Shown here: positions 7,682-15,917 of the stretch, in pieces
Layout of the letters: every line of letters begins with the position of its first letter
Numbering within the stretch: the stretch's first letter is position 1
Assembly (NCBI GenBank): GCA_036675505.1
Contig: JAKFEW010000044.1
Coordinates: forward strand, 1 to 24,333
Origin: JAKFEW01 sp036675505
Lineage (GTDB): Bacteria; Cyanobacteriota; Sericytochromatia; S15B-MN24; JAQBPE01
Length of the DNA: 24,333 nucleotides
Direction: 5' to 3'
Notes under the pieces: generated by a model
The model's input: only the letters and a program-made list of their open reading frames with translations
What the model was told of the DNA's origin: nothing
Databases searched by the model: none
Position numbers and translations under genes: made by a program

Positions 7682-8323
7682 ATGCCGCTCACTTCCACAC
7701 GCGCTAGGCTGATGGTCGTCGACGACGACCCGCAGCTCCTCGAGGTGCTCGACACCTGGCTCAGCTCGGTGGGCTACCAGGTCCGCACGGCGCGCGACGG
7801 CATCGAGGCGCTCGCGTACATGCGCCACGAGCCTTACGACGTGATCCTGACAGACCTCAAGATGCCAGGCCTGAACGGCTTGCACCTCATGTCGGTCTTC
7901 AAGGACCTGGATCCGAGCGTCGAAATCATCTTCTTGACCGGGGAAGGGACCATGGACGACGCGATCCAGGCGCTGCGCCAGGGCCGGGCGTTCGATTTCC
8001 TGCTCAAGCCGCTGAAGAACCTGCACCAGCTCAACGTCGTCGTCGCCAAGGCCCTCGAGCGCCGGGCGATCAAGACGGAGCCGACGGCGCCGCTCGCTCA
8101 GCCGCCCCTCCGCCCCTGGCCCGGCCACATCGAAGCGCTCACGACGCGCGAGATCGAGATCGTCGAACTGCTCGCCCGCGGGCTCGACAACGTGGAGATC
8201 GCCGACAAGCTGTGCTTGAGCCACAAGACGATCAAGAACAACCTCAGCCGGATGTATGAGAAGCTCCAGGTGAAGAACCGGACCCAGGCGATTCTGTTCT
8301 GCCAGGACCATGGACTGCTCTGA
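7682..8323 (+). CDS. Response regulator, receiver plus LuxR-type HTH
   Basis: A two-component transcription regulator of 213 residues. The receiver domain (about 8-125) has the acidic triad in VVDDDP (12-17), phosphoacceptor Asp58 in ILTDLKMPG, Thr86 in FLTGEG and Lys109 in LLKPL. The C-terminal domain (about 150-213) is a LuxR/NarL-type helix-turn-helix: LTTREIEIVELLARGLDN, then the recognition-helix region LSHKTIKNNLSRMYEKLQV. The start at 7682 is chosen because GAGG lies six bases before it. An ATG six bases earlier directly abuts that motif, and the frame is also open further upstream. It overlaps the following histidine kinase gene by 14 bp, so the two are certainly a unit. Its DNA targets are unknown; the divergent che promoter next door is an obvious candidate. 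Confidence 0.92.
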   Translation: MPLTSTRARLMVVDDDPQLLEVLDTWLSSVGYQVRTARDGIEALAYMRHEPYDVILTDLKMPGLNGLHLMSVFKDLDPSVEIIFLTGEGTMDDAIQALRQGRAFDFLLKPLKNLHQLNVVVAKALERRAIKTEPTAPLAQPPLRPWPGHIEALTTREIEIVELLARGLDNVEIADKLCLSHKTIKNNLSRMYEKLQVKNRTQAILFCQDHGLL

Positions 8324-10271
8324 CCCGGCGCTCGCGAGCGGGATGCCGACGTTCGCAAACTCGGATGACGCGACGCACTTCCTCGCGGCGATCGTGTCCT
8401 CGACCGAGCTGCCGATCATGGGCATCGACCTCGACGGCCGGATCGTCGCGTGGAATCGGGGCGCCGAGCGGCTCTTCTGGCACGCCGCCGGCGACGCGTT
8501 GGGCCGGTCGATCGCGCTGATCATGCCCAGCGATCGCCCTGGCGAGCTCCCGAACCTGCTCGACCGCCTCCGCCGAGACGAGCCGATCGAACAATTTCGC
8601 ACGATCCGGGTCCGGGCGGACGGCGAACACCTCCAGGTGTCGCTCACCTGGACGCCGATCCTCGAGGTGACCGGCCGGCTGGTGGGCGCCGCGATCCTCA
8701 TCCAGGACCTTTCGGACCAGGTGCGCGCGGAGGCCGATCTCCGGCGCATGGCGTTGGGCGCCTCGCTGCCTCATGGCGAGAAGTTCTTCGGTGCCCTGGT
8801 CACCTACCTGTGCAAGGTCCTGGACGTGACCTTCGCCCTGGTCCAGGAGCGCGACCCGCACGACGAATCGCAGGTCGTCGCGCTCGCCGTGGCGCATGAC
8901 GGCAACCTGCTGCCGCCGCAAAGGTTCCCGGTCGCAGGCTCGATGTGCGAGGCCGTGCTCGGCGGCACCTCCGTCAGCGTGGGCCGCGACCTGGCCGCGC
9001 GCTTCCCGGGCTGCACCCAGTATGCGGCATTCGGCATCCAGGCCTACGTGGGCGTGCCGCTGCGAGACGAAGCGGGGCGCACGTTCGGCGTCTTGTCGAT
9101 CGCCCACAACGCGCCGCTCAAGGCGCAGGCGTTCATCCACGAGCTGCTCGAAGTGGCCGCCCGCCGCGCCGAAGCCGAGCTCCAGCGGCGGCGCGATCGG
9201 GCGGCGCTCGCCGAGAGCGAGGCGCGCTACCGCCGGCTCGTCGACATGTTCCCGGACGCCGTGGTGGTGCAAGAGCATGGCGTGATCCGCTTCGCCAACC
9301 CGTCGGCGGGGGCCATGCTCGCGGGCGCGCCCGCCGACGCGCTGATCGGCCGAAAGCTGCTGGACTTCGTGGTGGAGCCCGATCTGGCCACCGCCGCCGG
9401 CACGCTGTCGCAGCCGTCGCAGGACGATCGTCCCTCGCTCGTCGAGCACCAGCTCCAATGCGAAGATGGCCGCCTCCTCGACGTCGAGGTCGCGACGGCG
9501 GGCATCGGCTTCCAGGGGCGGCCGGCCGAGCTCGTGGTGATGCACGACGTTTCCGCGCGGCGCGAGGTCGCGCGGATGAAAGACGAATTCATCGCGATGG
9601 TGAGCCATGAGCTCCGGCACCCGATCAACACGATCATCCTGGCCCTGGATGCCGTGGGCAGCGGGATGCTCGGCGCGGTGCCGCCTCCGATCACGCGCAT
9701 GTTGGACGTCGCGCAATCGAGCACGGATCGGCTCGCACGGCTCGTCGCCGACATCCTCGATCTCCAGCTGCTCGAGACCGACCGGGTCAAGATCGCGCCA
9801 CGCGCCTGCCTGACGCGGAAAGTGCTGCAGGATGCCGCCGATGCGGTGGCGCCGATGGCGCTGCGCCACCACGTCGAGCTCACCTTGGAGCCCGTCCCGG
9901 CGGAGCTCGGCGTCTGGGCGGACGCGAGTCGGATCCACCAGGTGCTCGTGAACCTGCTCGTGAACGCCGTTCGACACTCCCCACCCGGTGCACGCGTCGT
10001 GCTCGCCGCGTCGACCGATGGCGACGAGGTCCGGTTGCGCGTCGAAGATCAGGGGCCGGGAGTTCCTGTCGAGCTTCGTGAGCAGGTGTTCGAACGGTTC
10101 TTCCAGGGCCCACCCGCGCCCAACGCGGAGTCCAAGGGAACCGGGCTCGGCCTCGCGATCTGCCGGCTGGTCGTGCAAAAACACCGCGGCCGGGCTTACG
10201 TGGAAGACGCCGCCATCGGGGGCGCGGCCTTCGTGATCGCGCTCCCGATGAGTCCCCCGCAGGGCGGCTGA
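8310..10271 (+). CDS. Soluble PAS-GAF-PAS hybrid-sensor histidine kinase
   Basis: Sensor kinase of 653 residues, the likely partner of the overlapping response regulator. Domain order by inspection: PAS (about 22-145, with VAWNRGAERLF), GAF (about 155-290, with GVPLRDEAGRTFGVLSIAH), a helical linker, a second PAS (about 300-420), the phosphoacceptor helix with His433 in MVSHELRHPIN, then the ATPase with an N box (LVNLLVNAVRHSPPG, 546-560), G1 (EDQGPGVP), F box (VFERFFQ) and G2 (GTGLGLAIC, 610-618). There are no membrane segments or signal peptide, so it senses a cytoplasmic cue. The H box reads HELRHP where most kinases have HELRTP; the catalytic His and Glu are kept. AGGA precedes the ATG. 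There is no receiver domain; hybrid here refers only to the mixed sensor modules. Confidence 0.92.
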   Translation: MDCSDPALASGMPTFANSDDATHFLAAIVSSTELPIMGIDLDGRIVAWNRGAERLFWHAAGDALGRSIALIMPSDRPGELPNLLDRLRRDEPIEQFRTIRVRADGEHLQVSLTWTPILEVTGRLVGAAILIQDLSDQVRAEADLRRMALGASLPHGEKFFGALVTYLCKVLDVTFALVQERDPHDESQVVALAVAHDGNLLPPQRFPVAGSMCEAVLGGTSVSVGRDLAARFPGCTQYAAFGIQAYVGVPLRDEAGRTFGVLSIAHNAPLKAQAFIHELLEVAARRAEAELQRRRDRAALAESEARYRRLVDMFPDAVVVQEHGVIRFANPSAGAMLAGAPADALIGRKLLDFVVEPDLATAAGTLSQPSQDDRPSLVEHQLQCEDGRLLDVEVATAGIGFQGRPAELVVMHDVSARREVARMKDEFIAMVSHELRHPINTIILALDAVGSGMLGAVPPPITRMLDVAQSSTDRLARLVADILDLQLLETDRVKIAPRACLTRKVLQDAADAVAPMALRHHVELTLEPVPAELGVWADASRIHQVLVNLLVNAVRHSPPGARVVLAASTDGDEVRLRVEDQGPGVPVELREQVFERFFQGPPAPNAESKGTGLGLAICRLVVQKHRGRAYVEDAAIGGAAFVIALPMSPPQGG

Positions 10272-10287
10272 TCGCCGGACGCCGGGG

Positions 10288-11712
10288 TCAGAACCGGACC
10301 TCGGTCCCGACCTCGAGCTTGTGCGCGGCGTTCGCGAGCCCCGTTTTCGGGAAGATCTCGCCCGGCACGAAGGTGCTCGCCGCGCCATACAGCGTCGTCG
10401 CGCCCAGCTTCCACGCCAGGCGGGCGTCGACCTCCTGGCCGATGTCCGAGGTGAGGGCGGGGTTGGCCGTCGCCGTCGTGCCCAGGACGCCCGACCCGGC
10501 CTTCTGCGCGGCGGACGCGAGGTGGTAGGTGTACGAAATGGTGCCGGTCAGGTCCGGCGCGAAGCGGACCACCACGTTCGGCTGCACGAAGGTCACGTTG
10601 TTGAGGCCCGAGCCGCGCGCGATGCCGCTGTCCTGGCCATCGAAGCCGTGCAGGTCGTCGCCGAACAGGTGGTTGAAGGCGAGCGACTGCTCGTCGATGA
10701 ACAACGACTGGAAGCCGTTGTTGGTGGTATCGGTCGGGTCGTTGTCGCCGCCGCCACGGCCGAGCACGAGCCCGAGGTCGAGCAACCCCAGCGTGTACGT
10801 CGCCGTGCCGTAGAGCGCATACGAGCGCAGGTCGGGCCGCTTGCCGCTGGCACCGGCGGGCCCGACGCCGCTCAGCCAGATGCCTTCAGCGCCGAGCTTG
10901 AGCGGCCCGAACGTGGCGTCGCCGTTGAGGTCGAGGTAGCGCTTCGACGGGTAGACGGCCGCCTGGGAGGTGTCGATTTGCTGGACGAAGAACGCCTGCA
11001 ACCGGTTGCCCAGCGGCGCGGCGTTGTAGGCCAGCACGTAGGTGTCGAGCTCATGCCAGGAACCGTCCGGATCGTTGGTGACCGACGCCCCCTGCACGCC
11101 GCCCGACATGCCCTTCTGGACGGTCACGGCCGCGGGTGGGGCCGGCACGTGGTCGGGCCACAGCGTGTTGCCCTTCGCGCCGCGCGCGATGATCGCGGCC
11201 AGGCCCGACTTCGTCATCGGGCCGAGGTCGCCGAGGGATTTGGTGAAGCGGAGGGCGTCGCGGTTGATGGCCGACACGATGCCGTTGCCGAGGCGGGCCG
11301 GCTGGCGGCCGAGCGTGGCGCCGAGACCGATCTCAGGCACGCTGTAGTCCAGGTACAGGTGGCGCATCATGACCTGGAACGGGCGCTGGCGGGCGGGGTT
11401 GTCGAAGCCCATGACCGCGCCTTCGTCGAAGTCGGAACCCGCGAGATCGGCGCTCGCCACCACCTTCATGCGATCCCAAGCGGCTTCGAGGCCGAGCCAC
11501 GAGCGGATGTCGCTGAAAAACAACCAGTTGTCCGATACGGCGCCGGAGTCGAGATCGAAGTTCAGGTTGGACATCACGCGGACGCGATCGTAGCCGCTGA
11601 CTTTCAGGACCGGCGCCACGGGGGCTTCCGCGGCCTGGGCGAATGCCGGCGGGGCGGCCCCGCAGGTGGCGAACACGGCGAGGGCCAGGGCGACGGCGGG
11701 GCGATGGGGCAT
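10288..11712 (-). CDS. Outer-membrane beta-barrel protein (alginate-export/porin-like)
   Basis: A predicted outer-membrane protein of 474 residues. The N-terminus is a signal peptide with a hydrophobic core and AFA cleavage site near residue 25. The rest is built of alternating strands with aromatic girdle residues, and the protein ends EVGTEVRF with the terminal Phe typical of barrels inserted by the BAM complex. Features such as GRQPARLGNGIVSAINRDALRF (around 135-157) and WLGLEAAWDRMKVVASADL are reminiscent of alginate-export-type or porin-like barrels with no ligand assigned. The start is supported by an excellent AAGGAGGAA ribosome binding site. It is divergent from the receptor gene at 11956 and convergent with the histidine kinase, with only 16 bp between the stops. 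The substrate cannot be read from the sequence. Confidence 0.75.
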   Translation of the reverse strand: MPHRPAVALALAVFATCGAAPPAFAQAAEAPVAPVLKVSGYDRVRVMSNLNFDLDSGAVSDNWLFFSDIRSWLGLEAAWDRMKVVASADLAGSDFDEGAVMGFDNPARQRPFQVMMRHLYLDYSVPEIGLGATLGRQPARLGNGIVSAINRDALRFTKSLGDLGPMTKSGLAAIIARGAKGNTLWPDHVPAPPAAVTVQKGMSGGVQGASVTNDPDGSWHELDTYVLAYNAAPLGNRLQAFFVQQIDTSQAAVYPSKRYLDLNGDATFGPLKLGAEGIWLSGVGPAGASGKRPDLRSYALYGTATYTLGLLDLGLVLGRGGGDNDPTDTTNNGFQSLFIDEQSLAFNHLFGDDLHGFDGQDSGIARGSGLNNVTFVQPNVVVRFAPDLTGTISYTYHLASAAQKAGSGVLGTTATANPALTSDIGQEVDARLAWKLGATTLYGAASTFVPGEIFPKTGLANAAHKLEVGTEVRF

Positions 11713-11955
11713 GGAACTTCCTCCTTGAACGTCGCCCGGCTCGGGCGCCCTCCCCTTGTTCCATTCAGCTGCGCATTCCTAGCGGGACGGAAGTCCCGAA
11801 TATAAGGCCAGGTCGGTTCCCTGGTCCTCGTCATGTCGGGACTTGTGGCCATGCCCCCGGACGGGGCGTTCCGCGAGAATGGCATGTTCCTGTCCGTCGC
11901 CACCGAGCCGCAGGAACATCCCGCGTTCCCTCCCCTACCGAGGCAACCCTCCACC
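11713..11955. promoter_or_regulatory. Divergent intergenic region with hairpins and an AT-rich core
   Basis: The gap holds an AT-rich island (AATATAAG at 11799-11806) in otherwise very GC-rich DNA. It could serve as a -10 element for either strand, but no convincing -35 accompanies it. Inverted repeats: 11783-11788 with 11793-11798 (6 bp, GGAA loop), 11808-11812 with 11820-11824, 11853-11857 with 11863-11867, and a perfect 9-bp pair at 11884-11892 with 11911-11919 separated by 18 bases. The last lies 37 bases before the receptor start and could be a leader hairpin or a protein-binding site. Confidence 0.4.
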
Positions 11956-14412
11956 ATGAAACAACTCCCGATCAAGCACCTCTTGCTGCTCCAGTTCGCG
12001 GTCGTCGCGGCGCTCGTCGGCGGCTTCGTCGCCAAGGAGCTGGGCGACCTCGCCACGACCGGGAGCCGGGCCACCTGGATCGGCCAGGCGAACCGACTGG
12101 CCGATCACGCCCTCCTGGCGAACGGCACCGAGGGCGTGGAGCGCGGGACCACGGCGGCGGCCGTCGCCAGCCCGGCGAAGGTGACGCCGGCCACGCGCGC
12201 GCGCATCGCCGCGCTCCGTCAGAAGGGCGACGCCGACTACACGGCCGCTGTCGCGATCGCACGTGGCCTCACCACAGGCGGCGCCCGGCCGAAGCTGGCC
12301 GCGAGCCTGGCGACCCTCGCCGATCGGCGTAAGGCGCTCGAGACCGCCCGGTCCGGCGCAGATGCGGTGATCATGGCGGGCGTGGGCGACGGGGCCGCGC
12401 CGAAGCGCTGGAACGCGGCCATCACCAACTTCATCGACGCCCTCGCGCAGGTCCGTCGGGACGCCTTGACGGCCACCGACCCGCTCGACGCAGCGCTCAC
12501 GGACAACGTCAAGGTCAAGGAGTTCGTCTACCTGGCGATGGAGAACGCCGGCCGCGAGCGCGCGAACTTCGGGCCGTTCATCGCCCGGAACGAGCCGCTG
12601 ACGCCCGAGATGGAAGCCAAGCTCAAGGGCTTCCGCGCCATCGTGGACCAGAACCTCGCCTTGCTCCAGGTCATCGCCGACCAGAGTGAACCCGGTTCCG
12701 GCACGCGGCAGGCGTGGGCCAAGCTCGACGACGCGTTCCTGGTGAAGTTCCAGCGCCGCCGGCTCGAGCTGTACGCCGCGAGCGCCGGCAGGCAACCCTA
12801 CACCATCGATGGAGCGACCTGGGTCGCGGAGAGCACCACCGCGATCAACACGCTCATCGGCATGGCCGAGGCCGTGAGCGCCGACACGGTGCAACGCGTC
12901 GCCGCGGCGGAGGGGGCGCGCCGCACCCGCGTTGGCATGCTCGTCGCCGCCGTCTTGCTCGTGCTGTTGGTCGGCGGTTTGTCGCTGTGGACGATCCGGC
13001 AGCGCATCTTCAGGCCCCTCGACGAGCTCATGGTGGCGTCCCGCCGCATCGCCGACGGTGAGCTGCGCCACCCCGTGAAGGTCGCTGGCGACGACGAGCT
13101 CGGCCAGTTCGGCGAGCTCTTCGAACGGATGCGCTGCACGCTGGCGGAGATGGCCCTGCATGTCAAGCGCGCGGCGAACGGCGTCGTGACCGGCGCCGAT
13201 CAGATCGGCGCGTGCTCGCGGGAGCTGCTCGCGACGGCCGACGCCCAGGTGACCGAGGCCGGCATGACGGCAGACGCCGTCCAGGACGTCGCCCAGAACA
13301 TCCGCCGGGTCGACGACCATGTCCAGGCCCTGGCGAGCAGCGTCGAGGAGACCTCGGCCAGCATCGCCGAGATGGCCGTCAGCTTCCAGCAGGTCGCCGG
13401 CAACGCCGACGCGCTCGCGTCGGGCGCGGGCCAGACCAGCGCATCGATCCAGCAGGTTGCGGCGTCGATCGAGGCGGTCGCCGCGCGCGCCTCGCAGGCC
13501 GACGCGGTGGCAACCCAAGCCGCCACCGCCGCGCAAACCGGCAGTGACGCGGTTTCCCAGACGGCCGCCGGGCTCGAGCGGATCAACATGGTCATGGCCG
13601 AGGTGGTGACCGTGATTTCCGGCCTGGGTAGGAGCTCCGAGGAGATCGGCAAGATCGTCGAGCTCATCGACGACATCGCCGACCAGACGAACCTGCTCGC
13701 GCTCAACGCCGCGATCGAAGCCGCGCGAGCGGGCGAGCATGGGCGTGGCTTCGCCGTCGTCGCCGACGAGGTCCGCAAGCTCGCGGAGCGGTCAGCGACG
13801 GCGACCCGGCAGATCGCCACGCTGATCAAGAGCATCCAGCAGGAGACCGACCTCGCGATCGCCAAGACCCGCAACGGCGAGTCCGCGCTCAAGGAGGGCA
13901 CGGAGCTGTCGATCAAGGCCGGTCGGGACCTCACGGCCATCGTGGGCGCCGTGCGGGAGGTCGCCGACCTGATGGGCCAGATCGCCGCGGCCACGCAGGA
14001 GCAATCGACCGCTTCCGCGCAGATCGCCGCCTCGTCGAAACATATGAACATGTTGACGCTGCAAGTCTCTCAGGCGACCCGCGAGCAGGCGCTGTCCGGC
14101 GAACAGATCGTGACGTCGGTGGACCTGATGAACCGCCTGACGCGTGAGATCAGCATGGCCACGGCCGATCAGACCCGCGGGGCGGAGAAGGTCGTCGCCG
14201 CCATGGGTAGTCTCTACGAGGCCGCGCGGGCCACCTCCCAGGCCAACGAGACCATCGCACGCGGCGCTTCGGCGCTGGACTCGCAAGCCAAGGAATTGCT
14301 CGAGGCGGCGTCGCGCTTCCAGACGGAAGAGGAGCGCCCGAACCTGCCTCCCACACAGCCGGCCATGGAAGCGTCGCAGGAGAGCCGGGTCCCCGTCGCG
14401 AGCGGTCGGTGA
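11956..14412 (+). CDS. Methyl-accepting chemotaxis protein
   Basis: Transmembrane chemoreceptor of 818 residues. One membrane helix (about 8-26) is followed by a large, mostly helical periplasmic sensor domain (about 30-320). The sensor includes AMENAGRERANFGPFIARNE, resembling the tandem helical-bundle sensors of some alphaproteobacterial receptors. A second membrane helix (about 325-345), a HAMP domain (about 347-400) and a long coiled-coil signalling domain follow. The hairpin tip has the near-invariant LLALNAAIEAARAGEHGRGF and VVADEVRKLAERS motifs (about 580-615). No CheR-docking pentapeptide ends the protein. The ATG at 11956 directly precedes a Lys-containing signal-anchor; 41 upstream codons are open but look non-coding. 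The ribosome binding site is weak (GAGG about 12 bases away). It may signal through the CheW/CheA encoded to its left. Confidence 0.93.
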   Translation: MKQLPIKHLLLLQFAVVAALVGGFVAKELGDLATTGSRATWIGQANRLADHALLANGTEGVERGTTAAAVASPAKVTPATRARIAALRQKGDADYTAAVAIARGLTTGGARPKLAASLATLADRRKALETARSGADAVIMAGVGDGAAPKRWNAAITNFIDALAQVRRDALTATDPLDAALTDNVKVKEFVYLAMENAGRERANFGPFIARNEPLTPEMEAKLKGFRAIVDQNLALLQVIADQSEPGSGTRQAWAKLDDAFLVKFQRRRLELYAASAGRQPYTIDGATWVAESTTAINTLIGMAEAVSADTVQRVAAAEGARRTRVGMLVAAVLLVLLVGGLSLWTIRQRIFRPLDELMVASRRIADGELRHPVKVAGDDELGQFGELFERMRCTLAEMALHVKRAANGVVTGADQIGACSRELLATADAQVTEAGMTADAVQDVAQNIRRVDDHVQALASSVEETSASIAEMAVSFQQVAGNADALASGAGQTSASIQQVAASIEAVAARASQADAVATQAATAAQTGSDAVSQTAAGLERINMVMAEVVTVISGLGRSSEEIGKIVELIDDIADQTNLLALNAAIEAARAGEHGRGFAVVADEVRKLAERSATATRQIATLIKSIQQETDLAIAKTRNGESALKEGTELSIKAGRDLTAIVGAVREVADLMGQIAAATQEQSTASAQIAASSKHMNMLTLQVSQATREQALSGEQIVTSVDLMNRLTREISMATADQTRGAEKVVAAMGSLYEAARATSQANETIARGASALDSQAKELLEAASRFQTEEERPNLPPTQPAMEASQESRVPVASGR

Positions 14413-14442
14413 CCGCCGCGGCCCCGGCCGGCAAGATTCCGC

Positions 14443-14472
14443 TTGCATCTTAACCCGACCTTTATGTATAAT
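14443..14472 (+). promoter_or_regulatory. Sigma-70-type promoter of the M14 peptidase gene
   Basis: TTGCAT (14443-14448) and a perfect TATAAT (14467-14472) are separated by 18 bases in a short AT-rich stretch immediately after the receptor gene. The -10 lies 35 bases before the start codon at 14508, and a GGAGG ribosome binding site is at 14496-14500. This is the clearest promoter in the window. Confidence 0.75.
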
Positions 14473-14507
14473 TAACCTTGGCGCCCTGCCCCGCCGGAGG
14501 TTGATTC

Positions 14508-15917
14508 ATGAACTTCGCCCGCCGCTCGCTCACCTGGACCGCGCTCACGCTCAGCCTCGCCACGGCCCTGGGCTGCGGCGGCACCGGCCTCGCGCCCCGC
14601 GGGACGTCCGTGCCGGCCTCCGCGCTCTTCGCGGCGGGCGCCCGGGAAGCGTCGGTGGTGCTGTCCTACCAGACGCGCGCCCAGCTGCGCGCCCTCGGCG
14701 AGTCCGGCATCGACACCGAAGGCGTGGACGTGAAGAACCACCGCCTGCGCGCGGTGCTGACGCCCGCGCAATACGACATGGTGTTGAAGCTGGGCGTGAC
14801 GGTGATGCGCGACGCGCGGCCCGTGCGCAACGGCTACGACAAGAGCTACCGCACCTACACCCAGGCGGTGAGCGACCTGCGGGCCCTCGCGACCAAGCAC
14901 CCCGAGCTCGCCGAGCTCGTCGACATCGGCGACGGCTGGGAGAAGACCCAGAAGAAGGCCGACCGCGACATCGTGGCGCTGCACATCGGCAAGAAGGGCG
15001 CGGGCAAGCCCGTGGTGCTCTTCGCCGGCTGCCACCACGCCCGCGAGCTGGTGACGCCCGAGATGGTGCTCAAGATGGCCAAGCACCTGGTCGACGGCTA
15101 CGGCACTGACGCCGAGGTCACAGGCCTGGTGGACACGCGCGACATCTGGCTCGTGCCGATGGTCAACCCGGACGGCCACGCGCTCGCCGAGCAGGGCCAG
15201 AACCAGCGCAAGAACACCAACATCGTCACCGGCGGCAAGAGCCGCATCGGCGTCGACCTCAACCGCAACTACGGCGGCCCGGAGTGGAGCCACATCGGCT
15301 CGAGCAACAACGCCGAGTCCGACACCTTCCACGGCAAGGCCGGCTTCTCGGAGCCCGAGGTGCAGGCGATGCGCGACCTGATGCGCCGCATCAAGCCGAC
15401 CTACCTGCTCACCTTCCACAGCTTCTCGAACATCGTGCTGTGGCCCTGGGGCTACACCGACGCGCCGCCGCCGGACAAGCGGCTCGAGATCGTCGGCAAG
15501 AAGCTCGGCGAGCTTTCCGGCTACGACGCCGGCCAGTCCGGCCCGGCGCTCTACCCGACCGCCGGCGACGACACCGACTGGGCCTTCGCCGAGCTCGGCA
15601 CGCTGGCCTACACCGTCGAGATCGGCGGCTTCAGCGACGGCTTCGACCCGCCGTACAGCAAGGTCGCGAAGTTCTGGGAAGAGAACCGCCCGATGATGCT
15701 CTTCTCGCTGCGCACGGCCGACAACCCGGCCGCCGCCGCGGGCCCCGAGATGGGCACCGCGAAGGCGAAGGGCGCCGAGCACTTCTTCGGCCGCCCCGGC
15801 GTGACGGGCGCGGGCCTGAAGTCGCTGCCGGTGGGCGGGCCGCGCCAGCTCGTGTGGTCGCACGCGCAGGACGCCAATGGCACCTGGGGGCCGTGGTCGA
15901 TCACCTGGAGCCGCTGA
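14508..15917 (+). CDS. M14-family zinc carboxypeptidase, probable lipoprotein
   Basis: Secreted metallopeptidase of 469 residues that should trim C-terminal residues from peptides. The N-terminus is a signal sequence ending in a lipobox-like TALGC, with Cys23 as the lipidation candidate. Residues 48-105 resemble the small propeptide-like domain that precedes many M14 catalytic domains. The catalytic domain (about 110-400) holds the zinc ligands His177 and Glu180 in CHHARE and His304 in LLTFHSFSN. It also has the substrate-binding NR pair in VDLNRNY (252-253) and the catalytic Glu371 in YTVEIGG, so all key residues are present. About 60 residues follow the domain, with a Trp-rich end (GTWGPWSITWSR). 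It has its own strong promoter and ribosome binding site. Its 3' end overlaps the convergent gene by 17 bp. Confidence 0.92.
   Translation: MNFARRSLTWTALTLSLATALGCGGTGLAPRGTSVPASALFAAGAREASVVLSYQTRAQLRALGESGIDTEGVDVKNHRLRAVLTPAQYDMVLKLGVTVMRDARPVRNGYDKSYRTYTQAVSDLRALATKHPELAELVDIGDGWEKTQKKADRDIVALHIGKKGAGKPVVLFAGCHHARELVTPEMVLKMAKHLVDGYGTDAEVTGLVDTRDIWLVPMVNPDGHALAEQGQNQRKNTNIVTGGKSRIGVDLNRNYGGPEWSHIGSSNNAESDTFHGKAGFSEPEVQAMRDLMRRIKPTYLLTFHSFSNIVLWPWGYTDAPPPDKRLEIVGKKLGELSGYDAGQSGPALYPTAGDDTDWAFAELGTLAYTVEIGGFSDGFDPPYSKVAKFWEENRPMMLFSLRTADNPAAAAGPEMGTAKAKGAEHFFGRPGVTGAGLKSLPVGGPRQLVWSHAQDANGTWGPWSITWSR

Noticed and set aside
8244..10388. Long open frame on the minus strand (714 codons) opposite the PAS-GAF-PAS kinase
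   Set aside because: It is a shadow frame of the kinase, rich in Arg/His/Asp with no recognisable domain. All kinase boxes are on the plus strand.
11935..13740. Long open frame on the minus strand (601 codons) opposite the chemoreceptor
   Set aside because: It is the antisense of a textbook methyl-accepting protein, with low-complexity Asp/Gly/Arg/His composition.
14443..14472. Terminator of the chemoreceptor gene in the same gap
   Set aside because: The GC-rich stretch after 14412 has only a loose repeat and no T-run. The AT-rich part is better explained as a promoter.
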